64,000 nucleotides of DNA from Trinickia soli (GCF_002879855.1 NZ_PNYB01000005.1:62001-126000); one strand, 5' to 3'; shown: positions 51,001 through 61,681, counted from the first letter of the stretch. The notes: generated by a model not told the origin, from the letters alone. A program made the numbers and translations.

Positions 51001-54000
51001 ATATCGCGTGCGGCTTGCACGGAGAATGCGTCACCGGCGACGATCGGTCCGTTCAACACGATGTCCGTTGCGTTCCCACCCTGAGTCACGACAGACAGCG
51101 CGCCGCCAGTCTGCACGTTACCTAGCGTCATTGCACCACCGGCAGCGAGCGCCATCTTGCCGTCGGTCGAAACGTTCCCGGTGGTCGTCAGGTTTCCGGA
51201 GCTCGCCGTTAGCGAGACGGCCCCTACCGATCCCACGGTATTGCCGACGCTGACATTGCGTCCAGCCGTACCAGTCAGCGTGTCGCCGCCGGCATAGACG
51301 CCATCTATCGAAAGGTCCCGTGCGGCAGCGAGCGTCACGGCATTCGCTGCTGTGGTCTTGCCGTTAAGCGCGATATCGCCGCCGGATGCCGCACCGTTCG
51401 CGGCGACAGCCAGCGTTCCGGGCGTTTGCACATCGCCGAGTGCCGCGGAATTGCCGGCGGTCAACTGCACGGACCCGCCGTACAACGTGCCCGTCAGCGA
51501 TACGTCATGCCCCGTCGTCAGCGTCGCCTGGCCCGTGAATGCAATCGAGCCAGCACCCGTCAAGTCCGTACCCGCCGTGACGGTTCCATTCGATTGCCCG
51601 GCGATCGACCCGGCTACCGTCAAGGCACCGGCCGACGACAAAACCATCGGCCCCTGCGCTTGCAGCGTTCCGTTGACGGTCAGATGGCGTTGCGCATTCA
51701 CGCTGGCATTCGTCGACGAAGACAATACGCCGTCGACTTGCACGTCGAGCCCCGCACTCACCGTCGCGGCTTGCTGCGCAATCACCTGCGCCGTACGTAC
51801 GATGTCGACGCTGCCGCCTGAAGCAAGCGTCAGCGTCGTGCCAGCGTTGGCATTTCCGTTGAACGTCAAGTCGCGCGCCGCCTGCGCAGAGAACGCGCCG
51901 CCCGCCGCGATCGGTCCGTTGACCACAATGTCGGTGGCGTTGGCGCCTTGTGTAGTGATCGACAGCGCGCCGCCGGTTTGCACATTGCCGAGCGTCATTG
52001 CGCTACCGGCATCGAGCGTCATCCTGCCGTTCGTCGTCACGCTTCCCGTGGCCGTCAGATTGCCCGCGGTCGCTGTCAACGCGATATCGCCAACCGCTCC
52101 GACCGCGTTGTTCACGTTGACATCGCGCCCGGCCGTGCCCGTGAGCGTATTACCGCCTGTGAAACTCGCGTTTATAGCGACGTCTCGCGCGGCAGTAAGA
52201 TTGGCCGCACCTGTTGAAGACGTCTTGCCATTGAGCGCAATGTCCCCACCGCCGGCAGTACCGTTCGCGGTAATGGCAAGCGCCCCCGGCGTCTGCACAT
52301 CGCCGACGCTCGCCGAATTGCCCGCGGTCAATTGCAGCGCCCCGCCGTACAAACTTCCCGTCAGCGCTACATCGTGCCCTGCCGTCAGCGCTGTTTGACC
52401 CGCAAACGCAATCGCGCCACTGCCGCTTAGATCGGTCCCGGCCGTGACCGTCCCGCTCGATTGGCCGACGACCGATCCGCCCACGGTCAATGCATCGCCC
52501 GAGGACACCGTCATCGCATCCTGCGCCTGCAGCGTTCCATCGACGAACACGTTGCGTTGCGCATTCACGCTCGCATTCGCCGACGAAGACAATACGCCGT
52601 CGATCTTCACGTCGAGCCCGGCCGCCACCGTCGCCGTCTGCTGTGCAACGACCTGCGCCGCACCTGCCACGGTCAGGTTGCCACCGGCATTGAGCGTCAG
52701 CGCAGTACCCGCACTCGCGTTGCCGCTGAACGTCAAGTCACGCGCCGCCTGCGCAGCGAACGCACCGCCGGTGACGATCGGCCCGTTGATGACGATGTCG
52801 GTCGCGTTGACGCCTTGCGTCGCGATCGACAACGCGCCGCCGGTTTGGACGTTGCCCAGCGTCATCGCCCCGCCGGCGGTCGCCGTCGTGTCGCCGTTGG
52901 CTTGCAGCGTCGCGACATTGACGTTGCCCTGCGCCGCAAGCGAAAGATCCTTCCCCGATTGCAGCGTGCCGGTCGACGTCAGATCGCCGCCGGACGTGAG
53001 CGTATAGCCGCTGATGCCAAGCCCCGTCCCCGACAGGGTTGTATTGCCGGCACTCGTGATCGAGACACTCTGCTGCGCAGCGTGGTTGCCGGCCGTCAGG
53101 TCGCCGTTCGACGACAACGTCAGATTCCCCGCCGTCGAAGCGAGCGCACCATCGGTGCGCACGCCCATACCTTGCGCCGTCCCGATCACCGAGATCTGCC
53201 CGGCCGTCATTGCGCCGAAGTTCGTCGCATCGATCGCATAACCCTGCGTCGCGTTGCCGATCGCCGCAGCCGTATTGGCGCTTCCGTTCGCCTGCGTCGC
53301 GTAGGTCGTGCCCGTTGCATCGGACGCAGCGGGGCTCACGACCTGATCGCCGGCAAGCACGTTGATACGCGTGCCGGCATAGAGCGGCGCGTTCACGCCG
53401 ACGGTTTCGCCGATGAGATCGATCGTGCCAACCGTGCCCTCGATGCCGGACCCGGGGCCGTTCGTGCCTGCGTTGCCTTCGATCTGGATATGACCGCCGC
53501 GCACGTCATAGGCGATTGCCTGCGCGTTCGTGAAGTCGGTCTGCGTTCCGCCCATGTGGGTCAGGAACTGCGGCGTGCCTGTCGTCAAGGTCACGCCGAA
53601 TGTATTGGTGAACCCGGCCCCGCGCACTGCGATGCCGTTCGGGTTGGCGATGATGACCGTGGCCGCTGCGCCGAACACTTCGAGCGGCCCGTTGAGCACG
53701 CTCATGAACGCACTGCCACTCGACGTGACCTGGTTCACGATCACGCTGGCCGCGCGGCCGTTCAGGTTCGGATTGGCCGCGACATTGCCGCCCGTCAGCG
53801 TCGTCCCGCCTTGCAGGCTGTTGTTCAGAATCAAGCCAACCGGATCGACGTTGAAGCTTTGGTACTGATTGAGCGAGATGCCCGCCGCATTGGGCGCCGT
53901 GATGTTGATGACGGGCACACCGCCGCCCGTTCCTGTCGATTGCGTGACCGCCGGTTGGAATGAAATCGGTGCTTTAGGGTCCGCGATCGCCGCGGCTTCG

Positions 54001-54302
54001 GCCACTTGCATCGCAAAGCGAATCCGCAGCGAAGCCAGGTCTTCGATCCTGCGCCATGCGTCGTCACCCAGGCGATGACTTCCCGCGGCGATCACGCCGG
54101 CTGCACGACGCCCTTGTTCGACCGTCAACGTGATGGGGCCGACGAACAGGGTAGCAGCAACGAGCGCACTGACCGCGCGTTGCCAGATCCCATAGCGTGG
54201 CGTGCCGCCGGCGAGGCGAATGCCTGTCAGCATTTGCAGTCGCTCGCGTGCTGCACGCGCCTGCTCGAACCGTTGCCAGCTACCCCGTGTCGACTTTTTC
54301 AT
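39005..54302 (-). pseudogene. cdiA: Giant CdiA/FhaB-type TpsA exoprotein, one frameshift
   Basis: Read from 54302, the protein starts with a long signal region (MKKSTRGSWQRFEQ, hydrophobic core VSALVAATLFVGPITLTV). The TPS secretion domain follows, with NPNG at residues 220-223. Thousands of residues of haemagglutinin beta-helix repeats come next, then a pre-toxin region with AENEVLNN. The last 120 residues form a toxin (GLQHIIDEHADDFANIGVAQ, GRPIYQVTINGQ, NGFIVGANPAG) resembling BECR/RelE-like nuclease CDI toxins. Total length is 15,298 bases, one more than a multiple of three. The frame breaks near 44881-44883, where an extra G in GTTGAGGGTGCTG shifts the reading frame. Corrected, it encodes about 5,098 residues. 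It is either a real disruption separating stalk from toxin or a homopolymer sequencing error. Confidence 0.85.
50274..52874 (-). repeat. Three tandem 867-bp repeats inside cdiA
   Basis: Each unit encodes 289 residues starting G(G/S)AMTLGNVQTGGALS and containing a conserved LTAGNSA-LGD-QTPG-L block. Equivalent points at 52830, 51963 and 51096 are exactly 867 bases apart. The copies have diverged moderately but keep identical length, pointing to tandem duplication of part of the beta-helix. Confidence 0.8.
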
Positions 54303-54442
54303 GTCGGTGTGGTCGTTATTGGTATCTATTGATGTCGTTATGTGCCGGCGGCCCCGCCGACGCGGCATCGCGTAACCGATGCGATGCCGCTCACTGCCGT
54401 GCGATCTCTCCAGGCCCGAAAGAGATCAATGCCTTGCGCGCT

Positions 54443-55327
54443 TCACTGCTCGATATGCGCGCCCTTGACGAGATCGGTCACGACTTGCGCCGTCGCCTTC
54501 GCCAAGGCTGCCTGCTCCAGCTCCTTACGGAGCTGATCCTTCGTTTGATCGAAGGTGGGAATCTGCGTCGGCCGCATTTGATCGACGCGCAGAATCCAGA
54601 ACGTGTTGCCCACTTGCACGGGTGCGCTCGACACCGCGCCTTGGGGCAGCTTCACCAGGGCTTCGGCGATCGGCGTCGGCCAACCTTGCGTCTGACCATC
54701 GGTGATCGGCGTTTTGAACGACACCCAATTGAGGGCTCCGCCTTGCGCTGCGCCCGGTCCCTGGCTGTATTGCCGGGCGAGCTGCGAGAAATCGCTGCCC
54801 TTCTTTTTCAGTTGGTCGAGCACGGTTTGCGCTGTAGCCGCGTCCTTCACGACGATCGCGCTCGGCTTGTACTCGTCCTTGCCGAGCGACGCGACGATGG
54901 CGTCGTACCTGGCTTTCACCTCGGCGTCGGAAACGGGCGTCGGCTTGACGGCGTCACGCAGGTACGCCTGCATCATCAGCATCGTCTTTGCTTGTTCGAT
55001 GCCGGCTTTCACGTCGGCATGCGTGTCGTAGTGCTGCTTTTGCGCAGCCTGACGAAACAACTCGCGAGCGATGAGCTGATTCTTGATCGATGTGCGCAAA
55101 GCCGGGGAATCGGGTTGGCCGCTCTGACGCACCGCCGCGTCCAGGTCCGTTTGCGCGATCGCGATGCCATTGACGCGGGCAGCCACGCCCGCGGGCAGCG
55201 CTGCAGCCGAAGCCGCTTGTGCGGGTGCGCTCTCTTGCGCGCCGAACGCCGGCGACATCAACGCAGACATAGCAGCAACTGTGGCGGCGCCACGCTTGAG
55301 CGTCGTTGCGAAACCATGCGGGTTCTT
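54443..55327 (-). CDS. Periplasmic parvulin-type prolyl isomerase
   Basis: This 294-residue protein has a signal peptide (KRGAATVAAMSALMSPAFGAQ). A SurA/PpiD-like helical chaperone domain follows (VAARVNGIAIAQTDLDAAVR, SIKNQLIARELFRQAAQ), then a rotamase domain (FSQLARQYSQGPGAAQGGAL, NWVSFKTPI, PVQVGNTFWILRVDQMRP). It probably keeps the very long TpsA proteins unfolded during passage to TpsB, as shown for parvulins that assist FHA in Bordetella. It lies between tpsB and cdiA in the same orientation. The ATG at 55327 has AAAGGA about 7 bases upstream and gives a proper signal peptide. Confidence 0.85.
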   Translation of the reverse strand, partial: KNPHGFATTLKRGAATVAAMSALMSPAFGAQESAPAQAASAAALPAGVAARVNGIAIAQTDLDAAVRQSGQPDSPALRTSIKNQLIARELFRQAAQKQHYDTHADVKAGIEQAKTMLMMQAYLRDAVKPTPVSDAEVKARYDAIVASLGKDEYKPSAIVVKDAATAQTVLDQLKKKGSDFSQLARQYSQGPGAAQGGALNWVSFKTPITDGQTQGWPTPIAEALVKLPQGAVSSAPVQVGNTFWILRVDQMRPTQIPTFDQTKDQLRKELEQAALAKATAQVVTDLVKGAHIEQ

Positions 55328-55381
55328 CATCGGGTGTCCTTTGATTTGCTCAATGAGGGAACGCTTCAAATAGGCGGCGTT

Positions 55382-57229
55382 CTATGTCGCCCAGTTCAAT
55401 GTGAAAAGCAGCACGCGCGATTTCGGCCCGAGGGCTGCCGGCTGCAACAGCGCCTGCCCGGCCAGCACTTCCCCCGAAATCAACTGCGAATGAAATGTCC
55501 ATTGCACGCGGGCGCCCACGCCCGCGCCCGCCATCGATGGCCAGCCGCCCTGTCCAACCAGATGCGCCTTGCCGCCGTCGAGAAACAGATATGGCTCCCA
55601 ATGGGCGTCGTGCCAGGCCGGTGCGTTCGACCAAACCCATTCGTTGCGCAAATAGAAGCCGCTATCGCCACTGACGGCCGCACGCGAGAACCCGCGCACC
55701 GTATCGCTGCCGCCCAAGAAGATTTGCTCGTTGCCGAACAGCGCGTCGTGGCTGTATTGGCCGTTCAACGTGGCGCGATAGGTCCAATCGGTTGCGCCGA
55801 TGCCGCCGAGCGGCAGCTGCAGCGTCGCATTCCAATCGGCCCGCGTGAATTGCGAATGGGCTTCGGCTTCGCCCATACCGTGAGCGTCATGCGAAGCAGC
55901 GAGCCAAGGCAGACCCTGTGCGATGCCGAATTCGGCGGTCAGCGCCCCAGGCTGGTTATGCGCTGAAAAATGCCAGAGACCCGACAGCGCCACGCGCAAC
56001 ACCGTCAGGTTTTCGGGAGCGAGGTCGATGTCGTTGACGTTGCGCTGCGTGCTGAGCTTCGTCAACGTGGCGTCGATCGACAGGCGCGAGGTAGCCGAGC
56101 GCGCGAACACATCGTTCCAGCCGAGAATCTGGCTGAACGTGCGGCCATACAGCAGCGCCGTGTCGCCGATCAATTGCTGATATTCGGAGACCGAGGTCGT
56201 GTAGCTGAACGTCTGAAACCCGAACGGCACCGCGCCCGAAAATACGACCGCGTTCGTATCGGTCGTGCCGATATACGAAAACCCTAAGGACTCCTGAAAG
56301 CCCAACAGGTTATCGGCTTCTCCGCCGCCTCGATAGCGGAGTTTGCCTGTCGATGCGTCGCCGTAGTTGTCGACGCCAACGTTGTAGTTGAACCGCGAGC
56401 CGTACGGGTTCGTGATGGCTACGATGGAATCGCCGGCCGCCTGGCCCGGCAAGATTTGAATCTGGGCTTGATTGCGCCGCAACCGATTGATTTGGTCGAC
56501 GCCTTGTTCGAGATCGGGCAGCCGCAGCACATCGCCGACGCCTTCAGGGAAAGCCCATGCCGTGCCCGCATCCGTGAGCAGGCCGCCGCCGTGCGTCTTG
56601 GGCAGACCGCTTTTTGGAAGAGGCGGCGCGGGCCTGAGCGGCGCGCCGTTGAGCATCATCGCTTCGATGCGCCCCGGCACGATCGTAATGGCCAACCTGC
56701 CGGTTGAAAGGTGTTGCGGCGTGCTCAGATAAACGCGCGTCGTGATGTAGCCATGCGCGATGTAAGCCTCGGTCAGGCGACGCAGAAGCAAATCGATGCG
56801 ATTGCGGCCGAGATGCTTGCCGGTAAAAGGCCGCGTGACGGCATCGAGCTGCTCGTCCGAAAGCACCTTGGTGCCGGATAGCTCGATTCGATCGATGACG
56901 AACGTCGGCCCTGATTCGGGCAGCGACTCGACATCCGCGCCTTCTGGAAGGTTCGGCACGGCAGGTGTCGCTGTGGGCGCGGTTTCGATCTGCGCTGGCG
57001 CTTGATCGAGTTCTTGCTGCCGCTGACGCGTGCGCTGGTCCTGCAACAAGCGTTGCCCCGGATCCTGCACCGAAGGCAGGGGAGGCGCAGGCAGCGGCGG
57101 CATGGACGGTGGGCCTGATACGGGCCGCGACATCGGAGGCAATGCCTGCGCCGCCGCGTGGCACGCCGGCCAGGCGACGGCGATCGCGGCCGATAAACGC
57201 GTCAGCGCTGCAATTACAGACCGAGCCAC
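55382..57229 (-). CDS. cdiB: TpsB outer-membrane transporter (CdiB/FhaC type)
   Basis: This 615-residue protein has a signal peptide, a Pro/Gln-rich linker (about 30-95) and a POTRA region (FVIDRIELSGTKVLSDEQLD; ITIVPGRIEAM). A 16-strand beta-barrel follows with the invariant VRGF at 511-514 and FLDGG near 549. It exports the TpsA partners through the outer membrane by recognising their N-terminal TPS domain. The start overlaps the end of the upstream TpsA gene by 16 bases. Two TpsA proteins flank it, so it may serve both. Confidence 0.9.
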   Translation of the reverse strand: MARSVIAALTRLSAAIAVAWPACHAAAQALPPMSRPVSGPPSMPPLPAPPLPSVQDPGQRLLQDQRTRQRQQELDQAPAQIETAPTATPAVPNLPEGADVESLPESGPTFVIDRIELSGTKVLSDEQLDAVTRPFTGKHLGRNRIDLLLRRLTEAYIAHGYITTRVYLSTPQHLSTGRLAITIVPGRIEAMMLNGAPLRPAPPLPKSGLPKTHGGGLLTDAGTAWAFPEGVGDVLRLPDLEQGVDQINRLRRNQAQIQILPGQAAGDSIVAITNPYGSRFNYNVGVDNYGDASTGKLRYRGGGEADNLLGFQESLGFSYIGTTDTNAVVFSGAVPFGFQTFSYTTSVSEYQQLIGDTALLYGRTFSQILGWNDVFARSATSRLSIDATLTKLSTQRNVNDIDLAPENLTVLRVALSGLWHFSAHNQPGALTAEFGIAQGLPWLAASHDAHGMGEAEAHSQFTRADWNATLQLPLGGIGATDWTYRATLNGQYSHDALFGNEQIFLGGSDTVRGFSRAAVSGDSGFYLRNEWVWSNAPAWHDAHWEPYLFLDGGKAHLVGQGGWPSMAGAGVGARVQWTFHSQLISGEVLAGQALLQPAALGPKSRVLLFTLNWAT

Positions 57230-59348
57230 GACACCAAACCCAAATGACCGCCGATGCTGACCGGCGTGCGCTGCGGCGGCGCAATGGTGACGATGCCGTT
57301 CGTGGCCGTCACGCCATGCGCGCCGGAGAACGAGCCCCCATCGACGACACCCTGACCGACGAGCGTCACCTGCCCGGAAGCGGCTTCGAACAAACCACCG
57401 TCATCCGCGGCGTAGATTGCGGCCCAACTGTTGCCGAACCATGCCTTGAGCCCGACATTGCGGTTGTAGGTTGTATAGCCCACGACGCCGCGCGCCGTGA
57501 TGACAGGCGCTTTCACGGTCACGTCGCCGGTGTACGAGTAGACGTTGCCGCCCACGTTGAGCGCCTGCGTGCCCGCCGTGATCGAAATGTCGCCGTTCGC
57601 TTCAATCGCACCGCCAAAGGCTCGCACCGTGCTCGATGCACTTTCATGGCAGAAGATGAAGCACGATTGACGATACGACGCTTGCCCCGTGAAGACGGCT
57701 TGATCCAGGACCTGCTGCTGCGCCACGATCGAGACCTTGCCTGTGTTGGCGATGATCGAACCGCCATCGTTGATGACGTTGCGTCCTTTGAGCGACACGT
57801 CGCCGCCGTCGGCAAAGATGTAGGACTGTTGCGTCGGCGCCTGCAGTGTGCCGTAGTCGACAGAAAGACCATCGTCGTTCGCCGTCAGAAAGAGCAAGCG
57901 ATGTCCGTGATCGGAATACGTCGTCGGCGTGCCGTTATTGACGCCGCTCGTGTGGTCGATGACATCGTTGATATCGCCACCGGCGTTGATCGCGACGCTC
58001 TGATTCGATTCGATGCGAGCGTTGCGATTGGTGACGTTGCCGCCGGCGTTGACGACCACATCGTCGTGCTGACCGAAGATGACGCCGAGCGTGCCGGGCT
58101 GCGACGTGTCCGACGCATTCGTCACATTGCCCGTCGCCGACAACGTCACGGCGCCTTGCGACGCGTCGTTGCCTTGAATGCGTGCGGCGCCCTGCACGAG
58201 GGTGCTTGTCAATGACAAGTCGCCTGAGCTTTGGATCACGACGCCGCTCTGTCCCGACACGATCGTCGAACCTGTCGCGCCATCGTTCCGCGCGCTGAAT
58301 CCTTTGCTCGACAGCACGACGCCGCCGGCAGTAGCCGCCACCCCGGCGCCCTTCAGCGATAGCGCGCCGCTCGTTTGAATGGACGCATTTCCTGCGGCTG
58401 TCACCGAGCTGCCGCTCAGAAGCTGCACGTCGCCGGCTGCGCTGAGCGTGAAGTCGCCTGCATTGGCCAGCAGGGTCCCCGCGCTGCGCACGCCGGCACC
58501 CAGATCGGTTGCGATGAGCCTGATGCTACCTGCCGTGATACCGCCTGCGGATTCGACCTCGATCGCCACGGCATTCGGATTTGCAATCTGCGCATTCGCG
58601 AGTGTCAGCCAATCATGGTTGTTGTCGTCGGGAGAAACGCCCGTGTCGAGCGTCGTTTGCGACGTGCCCGCAATGGCCCGCACGTATGCCGAAGATGAAC
58701 TGAACGAGTTCGTCACCGGCCCGTTCAATTGAATCTGCTTGGCGATGAGTTCCAGTCCGATGAGCGTCCCGGCGAGGCCGCGCGGCCCGATTGCGATCGT
58801 CCCGCCTTGCGTGTTCAGCGCGATGTTGCGCTGGTATTCGCCGGATGCGAGCTGCTGATCGAAGAAGCGACTTGCCCGGTGGTGAGAACCACGCGGCCTG
58901 TTTTGACGAACGACCCGCCGTTTACGGTGATCCCGTTGGGATTCGCCAGCACGACATTCGCGCGCGAGCCGAGCACGGTGACGTCTCCCTCGATCAGGCT
59001 CGGGTTCGTGCTCGTGACCTGATTGACGATCGTGCGCGCGTTGGCGCTCGTGTTGTCCAGCGTGGCGCCTGCCTGGCCGACGTTGAAGCTCGAATAGGTG
59101 TTGTTCGACACCCCGTAGACCGACGGCGCGATCGTCACCGTTTGCCGGCCGTTGCCGGCCGTCGTCACGCTGGTATGGGTGCCGCCGTCGGGCACGATGC
59201 CGGCCGCTGCGCCGGCATGCGCGGCACGGGCGAGCGTCAGCATCAACAGTGCCGCAAGGCGCGTATATCGGCCGGCATGCCACACCGGCAATGGCCTCGA
59301 TTCCACGGTGTTACCCGTGTACCCCGCACGGTATATCCGTAATTGCAT
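57214..59348 (-). pseudogene. Second TpsA exoprotein, short, one frameshift
   Basis: From 59348 the frame gives a signal peptide (YTRLAALLMLTLARAAHAG) and a TPS domain with TAGNGRQTVTIAPSVYGVSN, SSFNVGQAGATLDNT and NPNG in VLANPNGITVNGGSF. After VVLTTGQVA the frame is lost near 58864-58872. One base (probably G) is missing, because the next frame continues at FFDQQLASGEYQRNIALNTQ. It then runs through short beta-helix sequence to GGHLGLVSWLGL. Total length 2,135 bases is one short of a multiple of three. Repaired, it encodes about 711 residues with no toxin domain. It could be an adhesin or accessory TpsA. Confidence 0.8.
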
Positions 59349-60079
59349 TGGTCGATGTGGCCGATGCTTGCCGCCTCGATAGCGGTCTTATGCCCGGCGT
59401 TCTCTTTCGAATTATTGGTTTGGCTTCGCCTCTTTCGCTTTTCAGCGCGATGGCGATTACCCCTCGGAACAGCGGTGCGCATCGTATCAAAGATTCCACC
59501 GCAGATTCCATTTTAAAAAGCTATCGGGGAATGCCTGGGCGAAACATGGTGGTTCGATCTTCGACTGCGCACCATGACGGTGAAAGAAACACGACGAGGC
59601 GGTGCAACCGCGGTGCACCCCCATCTGCATTGAGATCCCAAGCACGCCTTGTCGAACGATGGCGAAAGGTTTTTCTTTCCATCAAGCTTCAATCAGCTTT
59701 CTTTTATCTTTCATCTATTGCGCTGCGTCGCTTGTCAATAGCTGTTGTAAAAGACCATCATTTTTTCAAGCTCGAATTACGCAAACGATTGCGGGGATTC
59801 AGTGAGGTTTTCAGTGCGGTGTAGTGATGGCGCTTAACGCAGGTAGGCGATGCACCGCATTGGTTTAAAAACCTCGGCAGCGTTGCCCCTTCGCCCCGCT
59901 GACATTCCTGCCAGTTTCACCCCACCCCCACTCCTACTACATTTGCGCGCATACCTCCTTGCGCCACATCGCAGCGAGCATCGAAGGCGGCAGTAGGCAG
60001 CAGTAGGCACCCGACGTGAACGTGCAGCGGCAAACCACCGCGACGCCACACCATCACCCCATCCCCTCAGGAGGTCATC
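59349..60079. other. Intergenic, divergent promoter region
   Basis: About 730 bases between the divergent TPS operon and the thioesterase gene. No convincing gene is seen. The stretch near 59650-59780 is clearly AT-richer than its surroundings and is the best place for promoters. It also marks the right edge of the CDI island. Confidence 0.4.
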
Positions 60080-60493
60080 TTGTCCATCGCACCCGGCCTG
60101 AAGGCCCAAGCCAGCTATCGCGTCGACACCATTTCGCTCGCCGATCAATGGGGCGGCGAAGCCCATGCGCTCGCGAGCCCGATCATGATCATCTTCATCG
60201 AGCAGACCTGCATGAAGGCCACCGATCACTTGCTCTCGCCCGATCAAATGACCGTCGGTTACTACTTCGAGATCAAACACCAACAACCGACCCCGCCCGA
60301 GTGGGAAGTGACCGTCGATGCCGAACTCATCCGCGTCGACGAACGCATGATGACTTATCGCATCGTCGTGCGCGACGCTGCGGGCGTCGTCGGAGAAGGC
60401 CTCCATACGCGCTGCGCCGTATCGCGCGACGGCTTTCATGAGCGGCTCGAACAGCGTCGATCGAAGGCAGCGCCGGTCACGGCCGAAACATGA
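60080..60493 (+). CDS. FlK-like hotdog thioesterase
   Basis: This 137-residue single hotdog-fold protein is similar in layout to fluoroacetyl-CoA thioesterase-like enzymes. ALASPIMIIFIEQTCMKATD carries the Glu of the active-site helix. TVGYYFEIKHQQPTPP carries the conserved His, then VTVDAELIRVDERMMTYRI and VVGEGLHTRCAV. It would hydrolyse a small acyl-CoA in the cytoplasm. True fluoroacetate resistance is not implied. Translation starts at TTG 60080, supported by a perfect AGGAGG ribosome site 6-7 bases upstream. It is followed closely by the flavoenzyme gene, probably in one transcript. Confidence 0.75.
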   Translation: MSIAPGLKAQASYRVDTISLADQWGGEAHALASPIMIIFIEQTCMKATDHLLSPDQMTVGYYFEIKHQQPTPPEWEVTVDAELIRVDERMMTYRIVVRDAAGVVGEGLHTRCAVSRDGFHERLEQRRSKAAPVTAET

Positions 60494-60541
60494 AGGCCTC
60501 CTGACTTTCCCCTTCCATCGATCCGCTTGCGAGACCGCGCC

Positions 60542-61531
60542 ATGCTTCCTCCGATGCTGCAATCGCTCCGTATCCCCGTCATCGCCTCGCCGATGTTGAT
60601 CGCCAGTTACCCCGAGCTCGTGCTGGCTCAATGCAAGGCCGGCATCGTCGGCGCATTTCCGGCGCTGAACGCCAGGCCTCCCGCACAGCTCGCGGATTGG
60701 CTCGCGCAAATCGACGACGCGCTCGCGCAGTATCGGGCCGCCCACCCCACAGCCGTCATCGGGCCCTACGCCGTCAATCAGATCTGCCATGCATCGAACG
60801 CGCGGCTCGAAGCCGACATGCGTGTCTGCCTCGATCGGCATGTGCCGCTGCTCATCACAAGCCTGCGCGCCCCGCCGCGGGAAATCGTCGACGAAGTGCA
60901 TCGATACGGTGGGCTCATCATTCATGACGTAACGACCGTGCGCCACGCACAGAAGGCCATCGAAGCAGGCGTCGACGGCCTCATCCTCGTCGCAGCCGGC
61001 GCGGGCGGACATGCCGGGACGTTGTCGCCGTTCGCGCTAGTCGGCGAGGTGCGGCGCATCTTCGATGGCCTCATCGTGCTCTCCGGCGCAATCGCCACCG
61101 GCGATGCGATCGCCGCCGCACTCGCGCTCGGCGCCGATGCCGCGTACATCGGCACGCGATTCCTCGCCTCGCGAGAGGCCAACATCGTGGCCCGTTACAA
61201 GGAAACGATCGTAAAAGCGCATGCCGCCGATATCGTCTACACCGACGCCTTCACGGGCGTACACGGCAACTATCTGCGTCAAAGCATCGAAGCCGCCGGC
61301 CTCGATCCGCAACGTCTGCCTCGCGCGCAGGATGCGGCAATCGATTTCTCGGGCGACGCAGCGATCAAGCAATGGCGCGACATCTGGGGGGCAGGACAAG
61401 GCGTCGGCGCAGTCGACGCGGTACTGAGTGTCGAAGACATCGTCATCCGGCTGGAACAAGAATTGGCCGCCGCGCGCGTGCGCGTGGCGCAGGTTGCCGC
61501 TGCCCCAAAGCGGGTGCGCATCGCGTGCTGA
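60542..61531 (+). CDS. Nitronate monooxygenase-like FMN enzyme
   Basis: This 329-residue TIM-barrel flavoprotein of the 2-nitropropane dioxygenase / NAD(P)H-dependent flavin oxidoreductase family oxidises alkyl nitronates or related compounds using FMN. Landmarks are IPVIASPMLIASYPELVLAQ, GAFPALNARP, AGAGGHAG with the putative catalytic His157, LSGAIATGDAIAAALALGAD and YIGTRFLAS for phosphate binding of FMN. The ATG at 60542 is taken as start, while a TTG five codons upstream is possible. It lies 48 bases after the thioesterase and may share its promoter. Confidence 0.85.
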   Translation: MLPPMLQSLRIPVIASPMLIASYPELVLAQCKAGIVGAFPALNARPPAQLADWLAQIDDALAQYRAAHPTAVIGPYAVNQICHASNARLEADMRVCLDRHVPLLITSLRAPPREIVDEVHRYGGLIIHDVTTVRHAQKAIEAGVDGLILVAAGAGGHAGTLSPFALVGEVRRIFDGLIVLSGAIATGDAIAAALALGADAAYIGTRFLASREANIVARYKETIVKAHAADIVYTDAFTGVHGNYLRQSIEAAGLDPQRLPRAQDAAIDFSGDAAIKQWRDIWGAGQGVGAVDAVLSVEDIVIRLEQELAAARVRVAQVAAAPKRVRIAC

Positions 61532-61621
61532 ACACCAAAGAAACGAACCCGCGCGATCGAATCGGGCCCGGCCGTTCGACTGGCATTTCTGTCAGTTGCC
61601 GCGTGACGACGCGACTTCTAC

Positions 61622-61641
61622 GGTGTATCTAACGATATACC
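61622..61641. promoter_or_regulatory. Candidate operator upstream of emrA
   Basis: GGTGTATC-TAAC-GATATACC is a 20-bp dyad with 7 of 8 paired arm positions, about 40 bases before the emrA start. It is the kind of site used by MarR- or TetR-type repressors of multidrug pumps. No regulator gene is visible in the window. Confidence 0.4.
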
Positions 61642-61681
61642 GGCAGCCGGGCCGACGCGCATCTTCATGGAGCCACCATCA

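Noticed and set aside
50274-52874. Regular repeats that might be mistaken for a CRISPR array or minisatellite
   Set aside because: The period is 867 bp, the repeats are coding and in frame, and there are no short direct repeats with unique spacers.
57214-58860. Reading the 57214-59283 frame as a complete protein
   Set aside because: Its first 140 residues are Arg-rich shadow sequence. The real N-terminus is in the frame starting at 59348.
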